From the NCBI RefSeq assembly GCF_014839805.1, contig NC_051126.1, positions 5,340,609 through 5,404,608 of the forward strand: 64,000 bases of DNA. The letters run 5' to 3'. This DNA is from Manduca sexta. Lineage: Eukaryota > Arthropoda > Insecta > Lepidoptera > Sphingidae. A program made the translations under genes and the position numbers. A model generated the notes under the pieces. It searched no databases. It worked only from the letters and a program-made list of their open reading frames with translations, and was not told the origin of the DNA. Positions within the stretch are counted from its first letter, which is position 1; every line of letters starts with the position of its first letter. Positions 23,701 to 33,799 of this stretch are shown here, piece by piece.

Positions 23701-24891
23701 TTGAATTACAAAATATTGTTTGGTATTCCTCTGCGCTCGCCATCCTGAGATATGAGGATGAGAATGAATATGTAAACTAATTCTCAGCTTAAACTAAATT
23801 GTCACATCAAGCTGTTGTTAAATTGGCTAATGATTCGCAACAAAGCTCACCTAAATCGATACGTTCCGTCGCCATTGTTGACATTTTCGAAGTGGAAAGG
23901 CGGCGAGCCTCCCGCTGGGCCGTTGAAGGCGCTCGCGCTGGCTGGTGCGTACCCTTGTGGCACCAGGTGGTCGAGCCGCTCCCCACTCACGGCCACAAGG
24001 AAGGCCACCGCTACAGATAAGGCCTGAAAATGTAACATGGGTAATGTCTGATGAAATGTATACATCAACTAATCGTCACACAAACTTTAGACTAAATAAA
24101 AAAAGAAAAAGTATTACAATTTTATATGTTATATGTTTTCTTAATTTCGATTATGCTCACCAAGCAAATACAAATTGTATACGATATTAAATACTTAATG
24201 GTATCCCAAGGTACAGGCATGGCTTAGTTGGGGTACCCCTGATAAACACTTCATTTTTGTTTTTAGTACCTATATATTTTTCTTAAACCACTGTTTGTAA
24301 CTGTAAAACACATTATGTAATTTTTCAATAAAACTTATTATTATTATTAACTAAAATATGTTTACACAACATTTATTGAATCTCTTTTAAGAAAACAGGC
24401 CCGTGATTAAAATAATTTGTTGTTAAATCTGACAACTAATAAATTACAAATAACGAGAAGATCCCTTACAACTGAGTGTCATTGTTGTCAGGTATTTACA
24501 GAAGCATTAAATCAAGTGTTATGTAATATTTAAGTGAATAAAACGATAATTTTCGTTTACTTAAACGCTCCATTATAGATTTAAATAATTTTGTTATGGG
24601 GTATTATGTTGTTTTCATATTTACAAACACTTTATCGCGATGACGAATCTCTATTTTATGAGCACACAACAATATAAAGTGCAGTTAGTTGTATGAAATT
24701 ATATCTGAGTACAGTAAATCAACCGCGGAATGAAACTGACGTCATTTGTAATCTAGACCGAAAGAAAATAAGCAAAACAGCCAAGATATTAAACTGATTA
24801 GAACAATACACATTACGAGTGTCTTGTACTAGCCTAAAGGCTGCGTATTGTGCTAGGTTTTTATGAAGCAATTCCTTACCAGTTTCGACAT
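20754..24891 (-). CDS. RR-1 cuticular protein C (CPR family), four exons, reverse strand
   Basis: Exons in transcription order are 24880-24891, 23851-24023, 21306-21551 and 20754-20805, with GT/AG introns in phases 0, 2 and 2, giving 160 residues. Exon 1 encodes only MSKL, 3' of a TATA box at 24975-24981 and before a GTAAGG donor. Exon 2 completes the signal peptide ([18 protein letters not shown]), then a short linker ([18 protein letters not shown]) and [13 protein letters not shown]. Exon 3 has the RR-1 consensus: [50 protein letters not shown] and [11 protein letters not shown]. Exon 4 ends NGYHY. It has the shortest linker of the three but the largest span (about 4.1 kb), because intron 2 (2.3 kb) has taken in a SINE and other repeats. 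The role is as for genes A and B: a secreted chitin-binding cuticle component. One substitution of note is YDTPNGI in place of the usual YETGNGI. Confidence 0.94.
21860..21985 (-). repeat. dispersed repeat, inverted partner of 19745-19910
   Basis: It contains CGCGGTTTTTTATATTATTT, TTCCGACGTTTCGAAGACTG, CAGCCTAATGGTCACGGGG and TCAAGTCAAAGTTACAATAT, matching the copy at 19745-19910 in the opposite orientation. It lies in intron 2 of cuticle gene C. Confidence 0.65.
22865..23125 (-). mobile_element. tRNA-derived SINE (most complete copy), in intron 2 of gene C
   Basis: On the minus strand it begins GACTGCCTCGGTGGCGTAGT, which contains the A-box, and has a B-box (GGTTCGAATCCCGG) about 45 bases later. 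The body matches 11567-11818 almost base for base, and the element ends in a CATAACATAAC-like tail. It lies in the same direction as gene C. From general knowledge this is the layout of lepidopteran tRNA-derived SINEs; I do not assign a family name. Confidence 0.85.
23470..23590 (-). repeat. degenerate partial SINE body
   Basis: It matches the 3' body of the SINE with many changes: TACCGAGCAAAAATACCCAT, GACACAATTCTAAACTCTG and GGAAGCGATTCTGATCCC. No A or B box is left. It is an older copy than the one 350 bases away. Confidence 0.5.
23600..23765 (-). repeat. dispersed lepidopteran repeat, 'clock-hand' family (copy 3, truncated)
   Basis: It contains AATGACGAGACGAGCTTTGC, GATACGACCGCCCATAAACA and GCGCTCGCCATCCTGAG, the same blocks as the other copies, but only the 3' part. 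It ends 85 bases before exon 2 of gene C. Confidence 0.7.
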
Positions 24892-24974
24892 AACTAGAAT
24901 CGTCGTTGCAGATGGAGCGTGTGCGATTTGCGAGCGGTGTCGAAGACCAAGTACAGAATGCGGGGATGTTCACG

Positions 24975-24981
24975 TTTTATA
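24975..24981 (-). promoter_or_regulatory. TATA box of cuticle gene C
   Basis: TATAAAA in the reverse direction, 84 bases upstream of the ATG, at a spacing like that in genes A and B. It supports the choice of the 12-bp first exon. Confidence 0.7.
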
Positions 24982-24984
24982 TCC

Positions 24985-27280
24985 GAATAGGTTGCCCTTT
25001 CGGTGGGTTGCCTCACCTTGCCCGTATTGTCGGTGCTTAGGTTATTGTGGTGCAAATTATGAGAGCTCATGTCTTTAGATTATGGTACTGTCTGAAATTG
25101 ATCCCCGTTCTGGATTAAAGACTGTTATCAAGAATTGCAAATGGTCAACTATGAGAGGTTATTGCGTTTGCACGAATTTCGAACTTTCGTCTGTTGGTCA
25201 CGGGTCTACGGGTACTTTATTCAAATTAATACGAAACAAATTATGTACGTTTCTTGAAAGAATAAAAGTTAAATGTAAAATGTACAAGGAACTTCCTCGT
25301 AGATTTAAGACTGCAAAATAGAGTGTTAAGAGATGTCATCGCTCTGTGCTCTATACTTACCACCAGGAGCGTGGAACTCTGTTGCTTCTTAAAGTATAAA
25401 AAAACAAAATATCGCACCATTCAGGCTAATGTCTCAAAACACTGAGTTATCTCCAAAAGAATCTTCAATAAAATAACATGGGAAATTAGCGTGCCCAAGA
25501 ATCCCACAATGATATTTATGCTCTTTAATCGAAATGCCAGCTTGTAGGTGATACCTAAGTTCACTTAATGACGTCATACCTTCTAATTGATACCTCGCAA
25601 CTCTTCTCAATCTTTACTTTCCTTAGGATCGTACCTTATCATCATAGTGCTGTAAAAAAGTTCACATATTTTCGTAATAAAATATAATTTCATGAGATAA
25701 CTGCTGGGATCTATGTATTGTTGATTTATATCTTGTGATAAATATCATATTAGCTATTAAACATTGGTAAAAATTCCAGAAACGATGGTACGACATAAAC
25801 TCATACGTCACCTTCTTAGTATTTTTATTCGAGTTTTTATGGTGGTAATATCTTAATCTTGCCATTCATAATCATCCTAGCAATTATTGGCTAAATTATC
25901 CCATTACTGTATACGGGCATACTATACCGTCAGAAGGGTTCCCAACTACCACATTGATTTATAGCGAATTGATAGACTTCAAAACTTTAAAAAGTGTTTT
26001 ACAAAATAAAAGTACCTTACAAAATACTTTTTCCTAAAATATTTAATATTATTACGATTTTGTCCGTGTTATCTTCTTTTTGTTTGTCTTAATAAATGCG
26101 TTCTACATATATTTGATACAATAAATGTTTTAAAATATACGCACATTACGTACAATTATTTATAGAAATACTCTCAAAAATGTTTAAGAGTATATAATGT
26201 ATGCGTTTTCTAGCATTTTCATACACCGTTATAGCAAGCGCTAATTAATTAACATTATACTATAATATACACATAACACGAAGTCAAGGTGCGTGTCCAT
26301 TCCACTCCCGCACTTATCACTGCTTAGTGATAACTTTGACACAAAAATACTTCGTGCTGGTACACCTTTATTATACCTTATAGAGCTTATTACACCTTTA
26401 TTATAATAATTATTGTATTATGATTAAAAGTGATCTTACTCGATTTTAAATTTATTTATGTCCATAATACATCTTGAATTTTTTTGGAAGTGTGGGTGTT
26501 TTTGAGACATGTATATTACTTAACATCACGTGTCCCATCTATGCATTTCCTAGTTTCTGCAACACATAAAATCTTATCGAAATATACATTTGTCTCGCCT
26601 AACGGCAGTATCGAATTTATACTTCCCTTAAGAATGGGCCGCTCAGTTTGTGCCGCCTCGCATGTCCTGGGTGCCTATTTTGCGGTAGCAAAAAGAAGGT
26701 TCCCGATTGCAAATATACGGCCCTCTAGGCCGCGCCCTTTATGGCCTTTTGACAAAACCGGCACTCCTCAGAGGCTAAATATAATCCCTAGTGAAAATTT
26801 CATACAAAAAAAAACCTAACTGTAAACGTCAATTTGATAGATTAACTTTTAGAGTGTAATTGTGTCTATAGTGTAGGAGATATAAATTCAAGATATATTG
26901 GCGGATCTATCTTTTGCTGCATTTGTCGACTATAACCACGTAAAAAAACTCGGAATATGTTAACCGATCTCATTAGTTAAGAATTTTTTGTTATTTTTTT
27001 ATAAATATTACCGTTTTGTACAGAATATTTCTGAGTGGAAATTTCTGAGTCAAAAAACGTTCGGATTCATATTTTGCAATAATTATGGTGTTTTAAAATA
27101 AGTAGAGATGTCCAACTACTAGTGGGAATGACAGCTCGTATATAGAAGTAACTCGGGTGCCGCACCATAGATAGAATTGTGTTCAGTTAGCTACAAAGAG
27201 GTCACTGCACTACTTTCTAAGTACAGTGTTTTAATCATTATTGAATCGTCACTAGTAATTATTATATTGATATGTCCATT
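24985..27280. other. gene-free stretch
   Basis: No supported exon. The plus-strand frame 26484-26819 (111 codons) has no recognisable domain. Its GC-richer part (26630-26780) may be repeat-derived. The remainder is AT-rich. Confidence 0.45.
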
Positions 27281-27283
27281 ATT

Positions 27284-27500
27284 CAAATTGCCGACACTTC
27301 TATCTTGTTTGGTATGGCTCGCGGCTCCGACAGCGTGAAAAAGTTTTTCCGGGGTGAATGAACGGAGCTTTTGGCCATCCCAGGGTCTCAAACTATCTCC
27401 ATAGCAAATTTCATCGAAATCTGTTGCTTAGTTTTTAGGTTTCTCACGTCCAGAGATACAGAAGGATGCGGCGGGGAACTTTGTCTTATAACATATTTTT
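27284..27500 (+). repeat. 3' end of a non-LTR-type dispersed repeat
   Basis: It contains GGCTCGCGGCTCCGACAG, AAAAAGTTTTTCCGGGGTGA, AAATTTCATCGAAATCTGTT and GGCGGGGAACTTTGTCTTAT in the order known from common lepidopteran retroelement ends. Confidence 0.6.
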
Positions 27501-27599
27501 TTAGAACTTTTTAAGGGAAACAAAATCATCATACGTATTTGTTGCGCAGCTTTAACCATTTACTCAACGCACGCAACAAAAGCAAAAAGAATATATTTT

Positions 27600-28880
27600 A
27601 CCCGTTTTCGCAAATTTTTTTATTAATGCTCCGGTCCTATTGGTCATAGCATGATATTATGGCTATAGCTTTCCTCGATTAATAGACTATCCAACACTAA
27701 AAAAAAATTCAATTCGAACCTATAGTTCTTGAGGTCAGTGCGTTCAAATAAACAAACAAATATAGATAACTATTGCTAATTGAGTTTACTACTTACTTCT
27801 TACTAATGTAGGACAAGTTATTAGAGCCAAAGCTAAAATAACCATATCTATTACAAATTACAATTAAAATAATACATCTACCGCTGGCGCTTATAAATTG
27901 AGCATTAAAATATTTCGCGAACGCGGCACTGATGGCCCGCGAGCTCCGCCCTGCAACATGCCAATCCTCAACTCGATATAAACCATATCAAACGATATTA
28001 AACATTATAATATAAGCCGAAGAGTCCATCTCAATTGAAACGCAAGAACAATTCAAATATCATTTCAATTCTATAAACAATTGTAGGAAAACCGCGGGGC
28101 ATCCAAAATTCTGTCACGATCACTTAAGATTTATTCACACGTTTACATGTGTTTCCTCACTTCACAACATGATAGTGTGGAAGCGAGTAGTGTACTTAAT
28201 AGTAATTTTATTAATGGATAGTAATTTAACGATTCTTAATGATTTTAATGAACTAAATTTAGTAAATTGGTTGATTTCTAGGTAGGGTAAACAAAATATA
28301 ATATTATATGAGTTTCCCATGTCATAATAATTACATGAATGTTTCAGGAATTTTGCTCACCACCTAACCATGGGATGAACATAAAGTTGCTGAAAGTTAA
28401 GTCTTTTGATGCTTGTGCAGCATAGAAGGTCATCTAAAGTTAAAGCTCGAATAATCATTGGCCATTATTGTATAACAAGTATTCAGTACAGTCTACCATT
28501 CTTTCAACTAATTATTTAAAACTTAACAAACATTGCAAATAATAAAGCGAGACGATAATGTAACATATCCAATGCACTCTGAAGCAAAATTATTTCAGAA
28601 AATGAAGACATCCGTATAATAAAATCGAATCGATTTAACTTAGCAATTGGTTAGAAATATGTTGTTGGCGCATACTTGTTACGAGGTCACAAATCGGGCG
28701 CGGAATTCAAATCGCTATATAAATGCCCCATCCGTGCCAACAACGATTTGTATCTTGTATAATTTAACCAAGACCTTTTGTTCGTGCCCTACTACAAGTA
28801 CAAATGCCAGGTTAAAGAAAATATACCTGTATTTGTTATATATATGTATACGTAAAAAAACTTTATTTTGAATAGTATGG
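27600..28880. other. gene-free stretch with repeat debris
   Basis: The segment 27600-27780 has the retroelement-end flavour (TTAATGCTCCGGTCCTATTG, GTGCGTTCAAATAAACAAAC). The rest is AT-rich, with a short GC-richer block at 27915-27960. No exon is supported. Confidence 0.4.
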
Positions 28881-29015
28881 CCACTGTGCACAATACCACT
28901 TCTATGGTCTAGCAGCGAACATAGGTTGTGTACTGGGAGGTCCTGAATTTAGATCCCAGGTCGAAACACACATAGTTTAAGACTGACGAAGTCCCTCTAA
29001 ATAAAGATTAAAAAA
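28880..29015 (+). repeat. possible tRNA-derived SINE remnant
   Basis: TGGTCTAGCAGCGAAC resembles an A-box region and GAATTTAGATCCCAGGTCG resembles a worn B-box region. The segment ends in AAATAAAGATTAAAAAAAAC. It is too degenerate to classify firmly. Confidence 0.3.
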
Positions 29016-29329
29016 AACTTTATTAGGATTGGATGTTACAGAACAAATTAACGTTAGGCAGGAGGCATCGTAAAACACTCTTCGCTTCTACACCTGTGTT
29101 TTCTGTGTTACGATGAGTCAACTCCACGTAATGAGACAGTGTTGTAGTAGTCAGTTCATTTTAAAGAAAACTGGCTTACAGAAAACCGTCTAAAATTGGT
29201 AACTTTCTTGTAGCTTCTCGAAGATAGCCTGAGGTCTAAAAAATCCCCTTCTCACGGTAATTTCTAAACTGTACATAACGTTACCGTACTCTCGAACGGA
29301 AATCCTGGATCGCGGTTGCGGTGTTTGTT

Positions 29330-29560
29330 TCATTATCATCATCATTTCAGCCGGGAATCATCCACTGCTGGACCATAGGCCAGCATTGAGCGCCATAGGG
29401 ACCGGTTCTGGGCCGCCCTCATCCATCGGACTCCGGCGACCCTCACCAAGTCGTCGGTCCATCTCGTGGGGGGCCTGCCTACGCTGCGTCTCCCGGTACG
29501 TGTTCGTCGCTCCAGAACTTTTCCGCCCCAACCAAAGTAACCGACATCGCCCTTATAGTT
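29330..29560 (-). pseudogene. 3' fragment of an RTE-type non-LTR retrotransposon (reverse transcriptase C-terminus)
   Basis: The minus-strand frame encodes GKVLERRTRTGRRSVGRPP followed by TRWTDDLVRVAGVRWMRAAQ and NRSLWRS, the well-known C-terminal tail of RTE-like reverse transcriptases in Lepidoptera. It runs on to a TCATCATC microsatellite at 29330-29347, as expected for the 3' end of such elements. The rest of the polyprotein is missing, so this is a 5'-truncated dead copy, the usual outcome of target-primed reverse transcription. Confidence 0.85.
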
Positions 29561-30029
29561 GCGAAACTCCAGTGGCAGTGAGCAGGGCACATAGCTCATA
29601 GAACTGATGTTTGGTTGTCGTTTTGCAAATATAGGAGTTCCGTGGCCTCTGGGCGCCGAACTCCAGCCAACGCTCGTACGACTTATATCTTACTTTCCCG
29701 TTTACAAATACTTGTGCAGGTTCAAATAAAACCAATATTATATGAATATACCATAGACATTGTCGTCAAATATTCAACGAACAATTTCACAAATCTGCTT
29801 AGCGTCAGCAGCTTAAGGGATTAATGGGAAATAGAATATGCACTTAATTATTAACATTAATATAATTTTCTAGCTGTTACTCGCCGTCTGATGGATAAAA
29901 GTCCCATTGTATTATTTTCTAAGGAAAATGTACCCTGTACTATGTTAATTCAAGATGTGGTTTATCCTTATACTAAATTTCATCCGAACCAGCTCAGCAG
30001 TTTTTACGTTTTCTTCTAAAATGCAAACA

Positions 30030-30260
30030 TTTTCACAAGCTTTCATATAATAATATTGCTCGCAGCTCTGCTCGCTTGAAAAAGTTTTTCCCGGATAAAT
30101 GTCCCGCTTTATATTTTCCCGCGAGAAAAAGTAGCCTATAACACTCAGGAAGGAGTACCTACTTAATGTAGCATCCTATCTGCGTAAAAAAAACAAAATC
30201 CGTTCATTAGTTCCTGAGATTAGCGCGTTCAAACAAACTCTTCAGCTTTATATATTAGTA
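30030..30260 (+). repeat. 3' end of a non-LTR-type dispersed repeat
   Basis: It contains GCTCGCAGCTCTGCTCGCTT, AAAAAGTTTTTCCCGGATAA, AAAAGTAGCCTATAACACTC and AAAATCCGTTCATTAGTTCC, ending in TATATATTAGTATAAATT. Confidence 0.65.
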
Positions 30261-30399
30261 TAAATTAGCAAGGACACTTCTGATTGAAACTGACAATGAT
30301 TTCAGTGCATGCGAAATGAATAGAATACTATTATTGTGACATAAAAATTCGCTTCAGCACAGATCAACAACTCTAAATCTTATCTTAAGCCTAATAATA

Positions 30400-30645
30400 T
30401 TATAAGTGCGAAAGATTGTGAAAGTGTTTTTACGTATGTCTGAAGTAAACAAACAAATATGTCTTTCCTGGATTAATACATATATAAATTTTTATCCCGG
30501 TAATTTTTTCTCATGGAACATAAAGGAACTTTTTAAAATAAATGGCACTGGCATCTACAAGTTATAAAATAAAACGCTACAGTTTTTGAGAAACTTTTAT
30601 AGGGCAAAAGGCTTTTTAAACGGGCGAAGCCGCGAGCAACATGTA
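30400..30645 (+). repeat. dispersed repeat fragment with AACGGGCGAAGCCGCGAGC end
   Basis: It starts AATATTATAAGTGCGAAAG, a phrase also present at 44888-44905 and its duplicate, and ends AACGGGCGAAGCCGCGAGC, the characteristic end of a common lepidopteran repeat. Confidence 0.6.
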
Positions 30646-30649
30646 TACA

Positions 30650-31960
30650 TGTTCGATGAAACATATTACCCGGCACACTCTAAACGCTTTCTAATATCAA
30701 CGCCCTGGGTTTGATTACCCCTTCAGCAGTTAGGTTGAAGTCAAGAAGACCAGCCATAAAAACTAAGTAAAAATCGTGTCTTACATATGAGGGCAGAAAA
30801 TACTACTCCACTTAATTTGGGTATTTTCTTGTATTTTTTTACGCAAATACCTAATAATTAAACGAAGCCGAATTTAATAGCAAGAATGACTTTAATATTG
30901 TACAAGAATTTTAACATTTCAACAAATCTTTACGAATAAACTTTATTGCATACACTGCGTAGAAAGTACAAATATTTTTTAAAAATACGTATAACATTGG
31001 TTCTAAACATGATATCTGACCCGTGATTCACTGATGACGTAGCCAAATATTTGCCACGAACTCTCATTAATTCCGAAGTTAACACTACAGTAATTGTTAC
31101 ACTAATTGTTGCAGGCACTTGCTCCGTTGTTGCTGCACTGTTGATTCGCCAGGCATTCTGCCAAAGCCAAACATCTATGCAATAAAACAAAATCTAATCG
31201 ACCAAAGACGATGCGTGGAACTTTTCGATCGGTCAATCGTATTAATGCGTGACGCACGCGCAATATTGCCGAGCGCTTGATGTCGATAAAAAAACAAGGA
31301 AGCTTCATGTAGGTGGTACTAGCAGTAACTTGCGGTTACGCGCATTCACTCAGTGGCATATAAACAAAAGAGTTAGTGTAAACCATAAACAACGGAGTCA
31401 TATCAAACTTGCCTTACGTTTTATTCAACAGTTTTAGATCTAGAAGTTCATTGCTTTCTGCGTAATGTGTTTAAGACTTTCGATGAATTTTACTATCTTT
31501 TACTGGTGAGTACTAAAACTTTTAAGTTTTCTAGACAGCAACTTCAGCAACATTCGTTTGCCTGCGTGCCTAATCACTTGTTAAGATACTTTTTATAGTT
31601 CCGTATAATCAAAATTTTTGTTGACAAAAAATCTATTAACTTTAGTTTACGGCCAGTGTTAAAATCCAAAAAAGCCTTTTTGTGGAAAAATAATTAGTTC
31701 GTTGAATTATTTATGCATCGTTCTCACGGCTTATTATTATGGACACGGAACATTCGTCACGCACCTGACGAGCACTAGATCGCGATTTCCACAAAAGCTG
31801 ATCTTTAACCTCGACTTATTGTCCATTTATGTCGTGTTGTCTTCATTTTTCCCTGTATGTACCTACCTGGCATAGAATTGTTCTAATTAAACGAATAAAA
31901 CATGTTCAAAAACATTTAATTATTTAGCGGATCGGACGACTATAAAGTCTATTTTTATGG
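30650..31960. other. gene-free stretch
   Basis: Short frames at 30930-31190, 31102-31308 and 31249-31437 overlap on both strands and show no protein-like motif. No exon is supported. Confidence 0.45.
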
Positions 31961-31962
31961 CG

Positions 31963-32222
31963 TTTGCACTGGCTTAGTGCCGTAGTATATATTATGATAC
32001 GCTCAGGTCTTGGGTTCGCTCCCCAGGTTATGAAAATTCTATCGGATTTTTCCACCCAATATCAACCCGAAGTTTGAAATATGTGCCCAATATAGTGATG
32101 GACTCGCCCCCTATCACATCATGGGACGGAATACACACGACGAAAAATGGGTGTGCAGTGTACATCAGTTACGGCTCTGCCTATCCTTCGGGATGGAGGT
32201 GTGAGAGTATATGTATGTATGA
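31963..32222 (+). mobile_element. tRNA-derived SINE (plus orientation), diverged copy
   Basis: It has an A-box region (CTGGCTTAGTGCCGTAG), a B-box region (TGGGTTCGCTCCCCAGG), the body CCAATATAGTGATGGACTCG and CCCTATCACATCATGGGACG, and a GTATGTATG tail. It is the same family as 22865-23125 but clearly older. Confidence 0.7.
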
Positions 32223-32799
32223 TTGTTCTGTACCATTTGAACACTTGCATGAAAGTTAATAATAGTTATTATTACTATGTGTGTGGAGGAAAGAAAATGA
32301 AACATTACGTACCTATGAATCTACCCATTATAAGGTTGTTTGTTTATCTTTCATCTGTTGTAGACTTATTTGAATCTCTTTGTTTCAGAACACAATGTCA
32401 CTCCAGCGAGAGAAGTTTTAATTTCAACGCAAATTAAAATTTTCTTTTGTTACCTTTCTAGAAAAGATTGTATTTTACGACAATTAAGTCTTTAACAATA
32501 CATAACATTAGCATAGATTGGTTTTTGTAAGTCGTAGAAATTTAAAATAGAACAATTAGAAATAAATATAATGTATTTTAGTAAATATTAAATAATAATA
32601 AATTCCCTAATAGGTACCCTTTAGAACATAATGTGATTAATTTATGTTAAAAATATATAATATTATTTAACATCAAATTATAGTATATATTATATCCAAT
32701 GAGCACCTGTCAAAAATTAAACATTAAGATTTATTAAAATAAAACCTCCACTAATTAAGTACAATTGGTAAATTCCCCACAACCAATTATACTACATGA

Positions 32800-33300
32800 G
32801 TAACGTAGATGGATACCGAATGCTGCGCGAATGTGCGCCTTATTTACATCGGATTGGTTGGAGTGATATTATTCCAGGAACACATTTGGGTCGATGAGAT
32901 GATGCATATGGGACGAAGGTCGCTCCCGTGCTTGTTCGACAGAGTGTCTGCGGTTGTTTGGATATGCGTCAACTATTGGCTACGAGCCCTACGCACCACC
33001 ACGTGTTTTACAAACAAACTTATACAAGTGTGTTTTACACAGTACATATTAGATGTTTTTCAGAAGGTAAACAAACGAGTGGTTATATTGCTGCTGGGCT
33101 AAAGTCGATCTCCGGGGTGTATTATCTGCCCAGAGTGCCCAGTGCCCAACCTTGGGATTAAAATTTATGCCCGATACAGCAATTGAATCGCTCCCTATCA
33201 TCATGGGACGGAATAAGGGTGGCAAAAACAAGTGTACTAATTGCACTTCTGCCTACTCCTTCAGGAATTAAAGATGTGAGCATATGTATGTAAGTGCGTA
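32800..33300 (+). repeat. dispersed repeat plus SINE-body fragment
   Basis: The first part (to about 33090) includes TATTGGCTACGAGCCCTACG and CACCACCACGTG, phrases I know from dispersed moth repeats. From about 33150 it carries the SINE body (GCCCGATACAGCAATTGAAT, CGCTCCCTATCATCATGGGA) and the CTGCCTACTCC end with a GTATGTA tail, without an A or B box. The open frame 32809-33102 lies within the repeat and is not called as a gene. Confidence 0.5.
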
Positions 33301-33329
33301 CTCAACATTATAAATTGAATGAATCCCTC

Positions 33330-33590
33330 ATAGCCTTATTTCGGCCACAGCGGCCAATTTTAACGAAGATTAGCCAGGTACGCCGAAGATATTATAGTAC
33401 ATAAGTGGTTATGCAATACACAGGTACACTCTCTGTTCCATTACTCTCATAGTTTGCTGAGAGGGATCAAGCACAGGACCAACGGCTTTACGTAGTTTCC
33501 GAAGCACGGGGGTATCATATCGCTAACTTCCTGACTCCGAGCTGCGACTGAGTAATTTGTTAAATAGACAAGTAGGAATATCACCTGTTA
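33330..33590 (+). repeat. dispersed lepidopteran repeat (ATTTCGGCCACAGCGGCC block)
   Basis: It carries the ordered blocks ATTTCGGCCACAGCGGCC, GATATTATAGTACATAAGTG, CAGGTACACTCTCTGTTCC and ACGGCTTTACGTAGTTTCCG, an order I recognise from a repeat very common in moth genomes. Confidence 0.6.
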
Positions 33591-33638
33591 AGACCAACTT
33601 TAGAAAATAGGGATTAGGGAAGGAGAAAGGATTTATGA

Positions 33639-33692
33639 GTGGACTGCGGCTGCGATTGTGGCTATCTAGCCACAATCGCAGCCGCAGTCCAC
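33639..33692. repeat. 26-bp perfect inverted repeat with 2-base centre
   Basis: The arms at 33639-33664 and 33667-33692 are exact reverse complements (starting GTGGACTGCGGCTGCGATTG), separated by only TC. The GC-rich stem is unusual for the surrounding AT-rich DNA and would extrude readily. A smaller palindrome (GAAAGCGA-GA-TCGCTTTC) follows at about 33694-33711. Confidence 0.9.
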
Positions 33693-33799
33693 GAAAGCGA
33701 GATCGCTTTCCCCGCAAAAGGTTATAGTAAATCTGCCATTTCAGCCCGGTTTTCGGTGAAACAATAGCATTAATCCGGACGTGCTGGCCGTTCATATTG

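Noticed and set aside
24863..25078. Plus-strand frame with several cysteines
   Set aside because: It lies antisense over the first exon and promoter of cuticle gene C and shows no splice or start context.
30700..30750. B-box-like GGGTTTGATTACCCC
   Set aside because: No A box at proper spacing and no SINE body follow, so a SINE or tRNA call is not supported.
32809..33102. 97-codon plus-strand frame
   Set aside because: It lies inside a dispersed repeat.
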